DNA of 64,000 bases, from assembly GCA_028023455.1 (NCBI GenBank), contig JAQFVV010006641.1:248001-312000 (forward strand), in the 5' to 3' direction. The position numbers and the translations under genes are program-made. The notes beneath the pieces were generated by a model, which saw only the letters and a program-made list of their open reading frames with translations, was not told the origin of the DNA and did no database searches. Positions within the stretch are counted from its first letter, which is position 1; each line of letters begins with the position of its first letter. This DNA comes from Epiperipatus broadwayi (Eukaryota; Onychophora; Udeonychophora; Euonychophora; Peripatidae). Below, piece after piece: positions 10,631 through 24,110 of the stretch.

Positions 10631-12360
10631 TGAACTGAATTCAAATATGTGCTTTCGAAACACCGGTCTTTTAGGCAGAGAAGAACATACTCGGAGAGTA
10701 TGTATGCCCAAACTATAGCTATAAAGTATATAACTAGATTACATTTCCAGGACATAGCTTCTTCTCGGCTGTTGAGTTAAACACCAAATCCAAAGCACTT
10801 TTTTGGTTTGTGTATAAAAACGGGCGCCAGCTGTTTATTCTAAAAGAATACTAAAAGAATAAACAACACACTTTGAACAGTCACCACTAACTCAACGCCT
10901 AAATCCACGACTAGCTCAGCTGTTTGTAATCACTAATAGATTATACTTAATTAGTGGTTAAAAGAATTGATAAAAGAATTGTAAAAGGAATTTATAAAAG
11001 AGATTGATAAAAGAATTTGGTAAAAGAATTGTTAAAAAGAATTGACCGACAAATAAAGTTTCATTTTAAAGATAATTTATTAACTAACATTTATTTACTA
11101 AATTTAAACATTTTATACTTCTAATAAAACACACACATATTTTAAATTAACATTCTAAATAGTTTAAATATTCTTGAATATTTTCATAACAGAACACTGG
11201 GAATTTATCTACTTTGACTAATAATATTGATATAAGGATCATGCACATATTAACTCATGCACACACATAATAATGATAATAAATGACTACATAGTATTGG
11301 AAATTTAATCACACATGTCACTAGTTCATTTATGTATGATATAGAGTTCATATAATTAGACTCTTGAAGGATTCGTAGGAATTAATGCAATGCAATGGCT
11401 ATTACAGTATAAACGAAATAAGCAAATGTTTTACCTAGGCTTTTGAATGTAGAGTAGAATTTTGTTCTCTTTGGTGGCTGCTTTCGGTGAGGATATTTCC
11501 ATTATGAATGCTTACCAGCCAGCTGGGACGTTTCCTTGCTGAGTTTCCTGATTTTCACTATTATTACTATCGGAGACTATTAGATATTGACGGAGATTTT
11601 CTAAGTTGTTACGTTGACATTATTTCACGGGCAGATCTTGCTGTTCTCATCAGACTTTTTAGGCTTTTGAGAGGTGTGAATTCCCAAAGTCTTCTCAACA
11701 CTGCATTTTGTTTGTTAACTGACTCAATTAATTTCTGAACTGCACTACTCAATTACTTTTGTGAACTGATTACTGTCCGATAAAAAAAGGTCTATTTATA
11801 AATGTGCCTTGTTGTCATTTTAATATCTCCTTCAAAGATCTGTTGTGGGCAAAATTCCAGTGATAATCATTTGATAAATGTGTGAAGATTGTATTATAAT
11901 AGATAATAAAACGTGTTGTTTTATTTTATTAATAACCATTGCCGTGTTTTTAATGATAATCTTCTTTTATTTTGCATAACATTTTATTCTATTGTTGACA
12001 AATCGCACATATATATGCACATATATTTTTAATAAATTTACTATTTAGTTTTAACATTATTTTTTTCTTTAATTAAACTTGAATGAAAAGAGATTTGTAT
12101 GTTTTAACTTTTTAAATTATATTTTTACGAATACTAATAAAAACTCTTTACTTCCTTTTATAACCCTTAGTTTAATTTCTCTAACGAAACACCCCTCTCC
12201 CCTTCTGAAATTAACGATAGAAAACTATTTGATTTTTATCTTTTTCAAAAACAAACTTAATAAACTCTTCAACATTTAATTTTATGTTTTTCTTTAATGA
12301 AAGATTATTTTAATAATATAATTTTAGATAAAATTATGTACCTATATCAATATAGGTACA
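10631..12360 (-). repeat. LTR copy (3' LTR on the minus strand)
   Basis: It shares continuous, highly similar sequence with 14895-16619, including the block AACATACTCGGAGAGTATGT near 10685-10705 (itself a short palindrome), differing by scattered substitutions and small indels. The plus-strand ORF at 11508-11738 and its twin at 15765-15995 are conserved only because the LTRs are duplicates. Confidence 0.9.
11792..11800 (-). promoter_or_regulatory. LTR TATA box
   Basis: The minus strand reads TATAAATAG, followed about 27-33 nt downstream by ATCAGTTC, a good match to the arthropod TCAGT initiator. The same pair is found at the equivalent place in the second LTR. Confidence 0.65.
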
Positions 12361-12365
12361 TTACA

Positions 12366-12379
12366 CCGCCCTTCCTTTT
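12366..12379 (-). promoter_or_regulatory. Candidate polypurine tract
   Basis: The minus strand reads AAAAGGAAGGGCGG then TGTAA immediately before the LTR start TGTACC. A purine run directly 5' of the 3' LTR is where plus-strand DNA synthesis is primed in LTR elements. It fixes the element's orientation as minus. Confidence 0.75.
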
Positions 12380-12617
12380 GAGAGTAATATGCGTCATTTT
12401 TGACCATTTTATCTCTGACAACATTAAATCTTAATTTATTATTCTTTCTAAGTTTGCTTTTTGGTATCTTTTTCTTTTCCATGCTAAGGGCAATCTCCAA
12501 TTATGCTTTTCTTCTTTCTATGCTGGTAACATTGCTTACAATGTTCATCCTGGATAATGACCATGAGGACAAACTAAATTTGTGGCACAGGGATCTTTTA
12601 TAAACGAAGCTTCAGCA

Positions 12618-12802
12618 GCCGATTCTCTTGATCGGACTTTGACTAAGAAAAGGTGGCTGCAAATGGCAGAAATTTCAACTGTCCATTTCTGACTTATGCC
12701 CTGGAAAATGATTGCCGATTCTCTTGATTGGACTTTGACTAAGCAGCTGCAATGGCAGGAATTTTCAACTGTCCATTTCCGACTTACGCTTTGGAAAACG
12801 AG
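12618..12802. repeat. Tandem duplication of ~96 bp inside the LTR element
   Basis: GCCGATTCTCTTGAT at 12618 recurs at 12714, with the following GGACTTTGACTAAG and AACTGTCCATTTC blocks repeated in order. The second copy lacks a few bases near AAGAAAAGG. It lies in the non-coding part of the internal region. Confidence 0.88.
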
Positions 12803-13793
12803 GTATGAGATATGGGGATTCTCCCCTGAAAAGTGACTTACGACTTACTCTGGTTGTTGCCAGTGCGCTTTTTAAAAGAGGAATGATCCCGGCCAATCCG
12901 TTGTGGGTACTAGAATTTATCCAGTTGAGAGCTGTAAACTTATTCCTTATCTAACTTATTTCAATACTACTCTCATCCCTTAATTTCGAACTCTTACACT
13001 CTTAATACAACTTCGATTGACTTTCATTTATATTATTTTTAAATTCATTACGAACATTACTTATATCCTTTACGAACATTACTTAAAATATTTATTAACA
13101 CTAATCTTATAATATTATCTTTAAACCAGTACGAACATTTTAAATATTAGTTTTACGATACTTATTTTAAACCCATATGAACATTATCCATATCTTTATT
13201 TAATTACACTATTATTTTTAAACAATTACTTTAACTTCTTTATTTACGTGCGTATATTCTAAAAAAAAACTTTTATTTTATTTAATCTTACAATACTATT
13301 CTAAACTCTTACGAATATTATTTATATTACAATATTATTTTTTAAACATTTGTTTACCTTATATATTAATGTACGTGTACTCAGAGAGAGAAAAAAACTG
13401 TTTTACTTTATTACAATTCATCATTATACAAATATCTATTTGACTAACTTAATTTTATTCTAGAAATTCCGTTATCTTTTCATTTATTTAAATCTACAAC
13501 TTTACTTTTATATCATTAATTTGACCCATTTATTTAACTTGATTTTATTGATTTTTTATTTATTTGAACTGTTTATTTACGAGCATTTCCTTAATTAATA
13601 TGTGCATGGAGAAAAAAAATATTTTATTTTGTGAAGCCTCCGTTATTATTATTTGACAAAACAATCCATCATTTTAAATAGCAAAATTCTAATTCAGGCT
13701 TTTCACCTACATCAAAATAATTATATTACACTCATAGTCCATTTCTGGTCCTTTTTGTTTATTTCCTTTACTATTCCGCCCGATTACTAACTC
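12803..13793. other. Internal region of LTR element, non-coding, with ACGAACATT repeats
   Basis: No pol-like coding text is visible in any frame. From about 13030 to 13330 the motif TACGAACATTACTT or close variants recurs several times at irregular spacing, suggesting a decayed short tandem repeat. A run CGGGCGGAATAG appears on the minus strand just after the gag-like ORF. Confidence 0.55.
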
Positions 13794-14551
13794 TTACACT
13801 ATGTCCGGTGGCTCCTTTTTTCTTTCTACAAATTCTATAATATAAACTAACTTTCTTCTCTTATTGGTTCTGCTTTTATATTTTATTGCTTTATCTCTTT
13901 CTCTTTCCGTTCTGTTTTCGACTTCATAACTCAGAAAACTTTTATACCTAGACAAACTCCGAATTACTTCAATCTGGGAATATTTTTTTCTACGCTTTCT
14001 CTTTGTTTTAAATCTACATCTACAGCAAATATGAATGTTTACTTTAACCTTTTTAAATTTTTGTAAAAACTTTTCTACACTATCTACTACCTTGAACTTA
14101 TGTTTGTCTACTTTATTTATCACAACACTATCTGATTCTAATTCAATTTCTATGTCTTTTATCACCTCAACTTCTTTTTCAACTTCCTGACTTTCTTTAA
14201 TTAAATCTAACTCTATAACTTCTTGGTTCTTCTCTACCTTTATCATTATCTCACATCTTATTTCTCTTACTTCTGCTCTGAGTTCTTTAATTTCTGTTTT
14301 AACCTGACTAATTTCTGCCTTCAATTCTGCTTTGAGTTCTTTTTGAGCTCTTGTTGGCTTTGCTCAAATTTCTGACACAATTCTTGTTGACTTTGTTTAA
14401 TTTTTTGATGAATTTCTTCCATCATATTCATCATCATTTTCATCATCATTCGTGTCTCAGATACTTCTTCTTTCTCCTTTTCTACTAATTGGGGATTTTT
14501 AAAATATATTGGGCTTTCTTTTGGATCCATTTTCAAAAATTTCAATTTCAA
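13794..14551 (-). pseudogene. gag: Gag-like coiled-coil ORF with a one-base frameshift
   Basis: Two minus-strand frames abut: 14551-14321 (76 codons, starting MKLKFLKMDPKES) and 14324-13794 (176 codons). The first is rich in Met/Glu/Gln/Lys with repeated QSQQEL units, and the second opens with AEI/KEL heptads. The coiled-coil pattern runs from one frame into the other at an A-rich run near 14340-14347, so a single-base indel splits one original ORF. Further on are a Cys-x-Cys patch with basic residues (ICCRCRFKTKRKRRKK) and a C-terminal EPPD. Position next to the 5' LTR, the coiled coil and the basic region fit a structural Gag. No CCHC knuckle is seen. Confidence 0.6.
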
Positions 14552-14871
14552 AGTACTAGCGCTTATGTTAAACTAAATTTAAATACGACTTATTTATTTA
14601 TTTTTTCTTACTAAGATGGAAACTCACGCTAACTCCACCCTTTTAGTCCTTTTCTCTACCCAATCTAATGCTTTAACTCCACCCAAATATCAACTGTCTC
14701 TGATTTGATAGCATACATGTCAAAATCTCTTTTCATTTCGAAAAAAAAGTTTTCGGTCAATTCTTTTTTTTTAAATTAAAACACTTTTACATACATAATT
14801 TAACTTTTGTATAAAACAAAATTTTCAAACAAGAAACAAAGTATTTCGTTACTATTGTTTCTTAGGTTCAG

Positions 14872-14892
14872 CCCCACAGTTGGGTATAGCCA
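14872..14892 (-). promoter_or_regulatory. Candidate tRNA primer-binding site
   Basis: Two bases after the 5' LTR end, the minus strand reads TGGCTATACCCAACTGTGGG. A TGG start at this position is the usual complement of a tRNA CCA end. The CCCAAC...GTGGGG part resembles lysine-type primer sites with a small insertion, but the match is imperfect and the tRNA is not identified. Confidence 0.5.
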
Positions 14893-14894
14893 TT

Positions 14895-17983
<3,089 letters not shown>

Positions 17984-18110
17984 AAAAAGACTTATAAATC
18001 CAATAAATAATATGATATTTCAACCAGAGGACTGGTTTTCATTTCTTTCTGATGAAAACCAGTCCTCTGGTTGAAATATCATATTATTTATTGGATTTAT
18101 ACGTCTTTTT
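17984..18110 (+). repeat. Long near-perfect hairpin with hammerhead-like boxes
   Basis: Arms of about 59 bp (17984-18042 and 18052-18110) pair with one mismatch around a 9 nt loop. Loop and right arm together contain CTGATGA (18049-18055), a perfect 6 bp stem AACCAG/CTGGTT with TCCT loop (18057-18072), then GAAAT and ATC (18073-18080). This is the order of hammerhead ribozyme core boxes as found in Penelope-like elements. One extra base sits between CTGATGA and stem II, and no local stem I is seen, so ribozyme activity is doubtful. Confidence 0.75.
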
Positions 18111-19194
18111 TTGTTTATATATATATATTGAAACAGTCAGCTTTACAACCCAATTGGTTCACCTACTATATTCTATAGTAGTATTCTTTTATATGTAATA
18201 ACCACCAAATTCTTGTATAATATGCTAATATTATCATAAAAACCTGACTAAATTTAACCTAAATAATGTTAATCGCGTATGTGTGGGTATATATCTACAC
18301 ATAGAGAGAAAATTGCATTTATATACTAAACCTCTATAAATGCACACACACATATATTTCTAATAATAATTAAAGAAAAACGAGTTGTATGTGTAACTTA
18401 AGACTACATATATGCTAGAAGGATAATGTTAATAGAATTAAAACATTAAGATTTTTTTATTTTAAAATATTTATTAAATTAGTAATATTTGAAATTATAT
18501 ATTTCTGCATATATCGCTAGAATTAAATGGTCGAATTACATATATAATAGAATGTTTTTCCATAATTTTGGATTTGTTTATCTAGTAACAGTGACACCAT
18601 AAAAGACTATAAAATTGACCCAATTTATATTTGAAGTTAAAATTGGATTTAAATTAAAAGATTGTATAAATTACAGCATGTCACGGTGGTTAAATTGACC
18701 TAATCAAAAGTTTGTCACAGCAAGCTTCCACGATTACTGGCAATAAGCGAGTAAGCTAAGAAAATGAATCTAAAAATAATATAATGAAGGAGAGGGGATG
18801 TGTTGGTATATGAGCTGCTGCAGCCATCTTTGAGACACTCTCTATGAATATAATTTTAATAAAGTACTTGAAAAGCATTGATGATGATCATGTTGGGGTA
18901 AAGGCCTAAAATCTTGTCTTCTGCTTCCAATAAGTGGCTGCCTAATGTGGAGAAAGATGAAGTAACAACTGTACCACCTAAAGAAGTCCCACGATGAAGA
19001 TATATTGCCAGCATAGAAAAGAGATAAGAAAATGGTAAATACTTTTTCAATTCTAAAGCTTTCATCTAAACTCAACTCTAAAATGCTAGATTAATCTGAA
19101 TCAATGGCCATAATAATAATATAAACAAAACTTCTAAATGTAATTTTTATTTTGTTTCAATCTTAAAAGCTTGTCTGATTTAATGATTTCATAG
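18111..19194. other. AT-rich DNA; unassigned GC-richer patch 18780-19080
   Basis: No gene is recognised. A GC-richer patch at 18780-19080 has overlapping minus-strand frames (18842-19075, 18856-19065) without domain features. It may be an old unidentified repeat. Confidence 0.5.
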
Positions 19195-19420
19195 TGAAAC
19201 TTATTTCTTATTTAAACCGATTTCCAATTTAAACTGAATTTATATTTAAACTGATTTCATAATTTCATAACTGATTTCTTAATTAAACTGATTTCCTATT
19301 TAAACTTATTTAAAATGATATAAACTGCTTTCATATTTAAAATGATTTAAAAACTGATTTAATATCTGATTTACTGTTATAATTCGTTCACTGATAAATA
19401 CTGATTTAATTGCTTTATGA
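19195..19420. repeat. Degenerate ~20 bp tandem repeat (TTTAAACTGATTTC-like)
   Basis: Variants of TTTAAACTGATTTC recur about ten times at roughly 18-25 bp intervals (for example AAACCGATTTCC, AAACTGATTTCA, AAACTGATTTCC). It is a decayed short minisatellite. Confidence 0.75.
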
Positions 19421-21010
19421 TTTTATCTGAGTTATTATTTGCATAAATAACACCTTTCATTTATCCATATGATTTCTTTATTTGTTGGTTTACTAGCTGA
19501 ATTTATTTATGATTGATTTAGTTATGTATTAATCTTATTCTAAGCAATTAAATGCTATTCAATTTTAACTTTCTAACATCTATAATTTAAATGTTTTAAT
19601 ATAAATTTTGTCATGTATAATGCAAACTGATCTATTTTAAAATAACTATTAAATTTCTAAGTCATTTTGTATATCTTAAGTTAATAATAATATTTGCCGT
19701 CATTAACCTTATAAACTTATAATTATCGAAACTGAATCAATCATATTTCAATGAATGTTGCATAAGTTCTATTCTAAAACAAAGCAAAATTTCAGATTTC
19801 ACCTACGTGAAATCTTATCTTATTTTAATTCTTACATTTCGTTTAATTGAATCTATGCCAAATCTTATTATTTTTAACTATGATATTGTTTATGCTATAT
19901 GTATTCAAAACCAAGTTTTATCCATAATTAAATCATTAGTGAAATGTAATTAGATTCTCACGCATATATATGTAAGTTCGCGTATATTTGTAATATCGCA
20001 TTTATGGATGCACAAACCCAAAATTCTGTTTTGAAATGACTAAAATATTTTAATTAAGATATAATTACAAGTGTACAATTATTCTAAGATAGATTTGCTT
20101 TTAAATATAATATTTAATCAATATTCAGTCGAAGTGATAAAATGCAGCACAAATCTATAGTTCTATATTGTAATTTCTTTTACTATGCTGTAATCCTTCT
20201 TAAATAAATAAAAGCCTATATAGATAGCTTTATAACTTGGATGCATAAACTTTCCTTAATATTATATTTATAAATACTATCATATGAACTAATACAGGAT
20301 AGTTTCATGAAGGAAACTATTATTTAGCATCTTAAATTTTATTATATGATAATGTTGTCCACAGTGCATATGTGTCCTTAAGAAATGCTATTGGCATACT
20401 CAATTGTTGCTGTTTTCTTTAATGGTTATATGTGGTTGCACTGCATCATTACTCTTAGTTCAGGCTATTTTTTTCAGATGGGATTGGTACATGCCTCCCA
20501 TTCTGCATCCTTAGGAATGGAGCATGAGACTCCATGGAGCATGAGATTCCCACTTAAATAAATTGCTCAATCATCTGGACTAAATGTCTCCTATTTCACA
20601 GCAATGAGTTTGGTCAAAGGGAACCGTTACTTGGTAAAAATCCTGTGAATAAGGCACATATACGAGATGCAGAAAACTCAGAATTATATGTTTTGTATAC
20701 GCCCTAGTATCTGAAGTCTAGCTGTCAATAATCAGTTCATTCTGCCATTATAATTGTTATTTTCAGCTTTGATCTAAATTTGAATCCAATTTAAAATGTA
20801 TATTAGCTATATAGAGAATATATTGATTATTCGTGCTTAGTAAAATATGTTTTTTTTATAAAAAAATTTTAATCACTTCCACTAACTATAAAGCAAATCT
20901 AGATCCTATTATAGTATAAACTAGGCATAGATGATCATGAGCAAATTCATTTAGTTATAAAATTAATATTAAAGCTCATGAAAATGTAAATTCAAATGTT
21001 TTATAAATTC
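19421..21010. other. AT-rich DNA; GC-richer patch 20350-20700
   Basis: No coding signal was found. The patch at 20350-20700 contains a small duplication (TGGAGCATGAGACTCC then TGGAGCATGAGATTCC, about 20517-20550). The source is unknown. Confidence 0.5.
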
Positions 21011-21342
21011 ATCACCTGCGAGTGATTCACATATATATATACCTAAATAAATTAAATATTTGTAACCTAGAAATTACAGTCACCTGTGAGTGATTAAAAT
21101 GCTATATATAAACCGGAAGTGCATAAATATTAAATTATCACCTACGAGTGATAAACATATATGCAAGAAACCTAAATATTTGTAACTAGAAATTTCTAAT
21201 CACCTGCGAGTGATTTTATCTACTTCCTATATATGTAAACCAAGCCATGTAAAACTCAGCCATGATGAATTATATATCTAAACCATCACTTTTGTATGAA
21301 CCCAAATTTAATGTAAATATCCTTTAATCACCTGCGTGTGAG
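21011..21342. repeat. Decayed ~62 bp tandem array with ATCACCTGCGAGTGAT core
   Basis: The 16 bp core ATCACCTGCGAGTGAT or a close variant occurs at 21011, 21079, 21137, 21199 and 21327. Spacings are 68, 58, 62 and 128 bp, so one unit near 21263 has lost the core. The core is an interrupted palindrome (ATCAC...GTGAT). Linkers share CCTAAATATTTGTAAC and CTAGAAATT blocks in alternate units, suggesting a dimeric higher unit. Confidence 0.85.
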
Positions 21343-21778
21343 ACCAAACATCTAACTACTGTAATTTTGTTTTAATTATTATTTCAAAATTTAACTTCAT
21401 TAAATTGGTTTTAAATTTAATTTTGCTTCATGTCTTAGTCTTGCTCACTGACTCATAATCATTCCTTTATTTAGTAATTATTTATTATTAGTTATTAAAA
21501 ATCATTTCATTGTTTAATAATAATAAACTAGCCACATGATACCAATATAGCTATACTAGATAGAATGCCAACTTTCTCAGTCTTTTGCTCTACTGATGTT
21601 CTACTGCCGGAATGTGATGAAGGAGAATACTGCTGTGGCCTCATATGTGTCATCTGCAAGGTTGTAAATCTCTGAGCAATGGTAGAGGAACTAGGGTTAG
21701 ACCAGAGTCGTGGCTTCCACCACTGTAATATGGTCGTCCTTGGGATGATTTACCAGAGTTCTAGATTTTGTTATGCCA

Positions 21779-21817
<39 letters not shown>

Positions 21818-23369
21818 GATGTGCTATCTTAACCTTTTCTTTAACTAATGTTATTGCTGTAATACAATCATTTAAACCCAATCTTCTAACCAGTTTTATT
21901 GCAATAAGTCCAATTACACCCTTTAGTATAACTCATATTTACCCAGTCCACAATTTAGGCATGGCCCATCAAATGGATTACAAAGCAGGAGACATGAGTT
22001 TGTTGACATGAGCTCACATGACTAGTTGGTCAGTTTGCAGATAATTAGTCTGGTCTACTTGCAACTTCTCATCAATTTTTACTGGTGGCAGTTTATTTTT
22101 AACAGTTCATACCAAAATTAGAATTACATCATTGATTACCTGGATGTAGAGTTCTCCCTATGGGCACTGGCTACATTTTCTGTTTGCAGAAGTAAGGTCA
22201 GTCATGGGAAACAATGCCCAAAAGGAATTACAGATATATCTATTCATACAACATGCCATACAAAAACTCAACTCCACAAAAATTATTTTTATAATATTTG
22301 GAGAAATTCCCTCTCATCCTGTTACTTAGCCTTTTCATATTGAGAATTTCACATTTTATTTCTAATTTGGATAACATATACATTGGATATGAAGACAATA
22401 AATATTTTTCTTTCTTATTTTGCCTCAGATCATGCTTTCTTATCTGGGTTTAATCAACTTATTAAAAAATTATTTGTTAAGTGCTATTAAGATCTCATTG
22501 TGATTTACAAAATCTAGATGAAAATTCTTTGCTATAATATACTTTCACAATAATGTGTATCATTTCCTGGACATTAACATATCAGAATCTAATTTTTAAA
22601 AAAAATGTTCCCAAGTATATCTTACTTATTCACTACTTAAACTAGTCAATAAAATAATAAAAAATATCCGAAATTCACAAATCAATCATACTACTTAAAG
22701 AAACCAATTGTTTCACTGCTGCAAGCATACTTCACAAGTGTAAATGACAATAAATTTTATATACATATATAATTATGAGAGTAAAACACTTTCAAACTAT
22801 GGATAAAAAGCTTTTTGCATACTAACAAAGGGTCAAAAATGGAACACATTCACATGTTTTTTAGAGCTTTTAATAGCTACTACCATATCTTTATCAATAT
22901 TGGTGAAAATTCTGAATGAAATTACTACATAAGCCATATGAAATAGGAAATTATTAATTATTGGGTTAATAAAAACCTGTACAAAAATGGAGAAAGAATC
23001 ACTTTTTAATAATCTTGTTTTAATAATTAAGTAGAAGTTAATAAATATATACATGAAATTAGCATAACTTAATATATTTGTATGTAATTAAAAAAGACAC
23101 TATCTTTTAATCTTCAAAATCTTATTGGATATATATTTTACTTAAAAATTTTATAGTAAAATTAAAAAAAAAAAAATGCAAATATTACCGTCAAATTATA
23201 TTTTCAGAAATTAAAATTAAAATTTGTATCTCACTAATTAAGATCGTCCATACTTATAAGCCAATCAAATTATTACTTTTAATGCCACAACACATAATAC
23301 TTCAATCATATTTTCCACTTATTCCTTATACATGTGTGTTCACCAACCTACACCTTTGCAACCTATATT
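21343..23369. other. No recognised gene; GC-richer patches and a short (TA)n
   Basis: GC-richer patches at about 21540-21770 and 21940-22260 lack open frames and may be old repeats. A (TA)n run lies at 21786-21815. The minus-strand ORF at 22833-23054 has no domain features. Confidence 0.5.
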
Positions 23370-23582
23370 TATACATACCTAACCATATACCTATCTATTT
23401 TTGTCTATCTGCCTGTCTATTTATCTATCCACATATTTGCCTGACTATCTATGTATTTACCTTTCTATCTATTTATCTGTTTATCTATATGTTATCTATA
23501 TCTGTACATATGTGTTTGTCTGACTACTTATTTACCTGTCTGTTTCATCCATTATTCTATATATCCATTTATCTATTTGTCC

Positions 23583-23657
<75 letters not shown>

Positions 23658-24110
23658 CCTATTCATTTGTGTAACTATGTACTTATCAATGTACCCATCC
23701 ATCCAATATATGACTCTATCTATGTGCATATCTTTCTACATATGTATATATCTAAGTAAATAGATATATTGATAAATGGATATTACAAAAATGAATAATT
23801 GAATAGATAAATGAATGGATGAAAAAACAAAAAGTCATTTGTTGTTAAGTAGACAGATAGATGGATAAGGAAGTAATAGGATGAGTAAAGCGATAAGAGG
23901 ATCTATGGATGGATGTACATATAGATAGTAAGAATGGATATAGATAGACTGATAAATAAATAGATACCGTGACTGAATGAATAGATTATTAGCTGAATGA
24001 ATAGATAAATAGATAAAGTGACAGAGTCATTAAGAAGTTAGTAAATTAAATAATTGGATAAATAAGTGTGTATGTAAATAAATAGTTTAAATAGATAATC
24101 AGAAGTCGAC
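23370..24110. repeat. Degenerate GATA/CTAT-type repeat with strand switch and (TA)n core
   Basis: From about 23370 to 23760 the plus strand is rich in CTAT, CTGT and CCAT words; from about 23760 to 24110 it is rich in GATA, GATG and GAAT words, the complementary type. A pure TA run lies at 23587-23654. The two halves form a diffuse inverted repeat. The ORFs at 23282-23674 and 23451-23759 are low-complexity artefacts. Confidence 0.8.

Noticed and set aside
11508-11738. Conserved plus-strand ORF pair (with 15765-15995)
   Set aside because: Similarity is explained by duplication of the whole LTR; the element reads on the other strand.
21011-21342. CRISPR-like array
   Set aside because: Repeat core is short, linkers are themselves related, spacing is uneven, no cas genes, and the context is eukaryotic.
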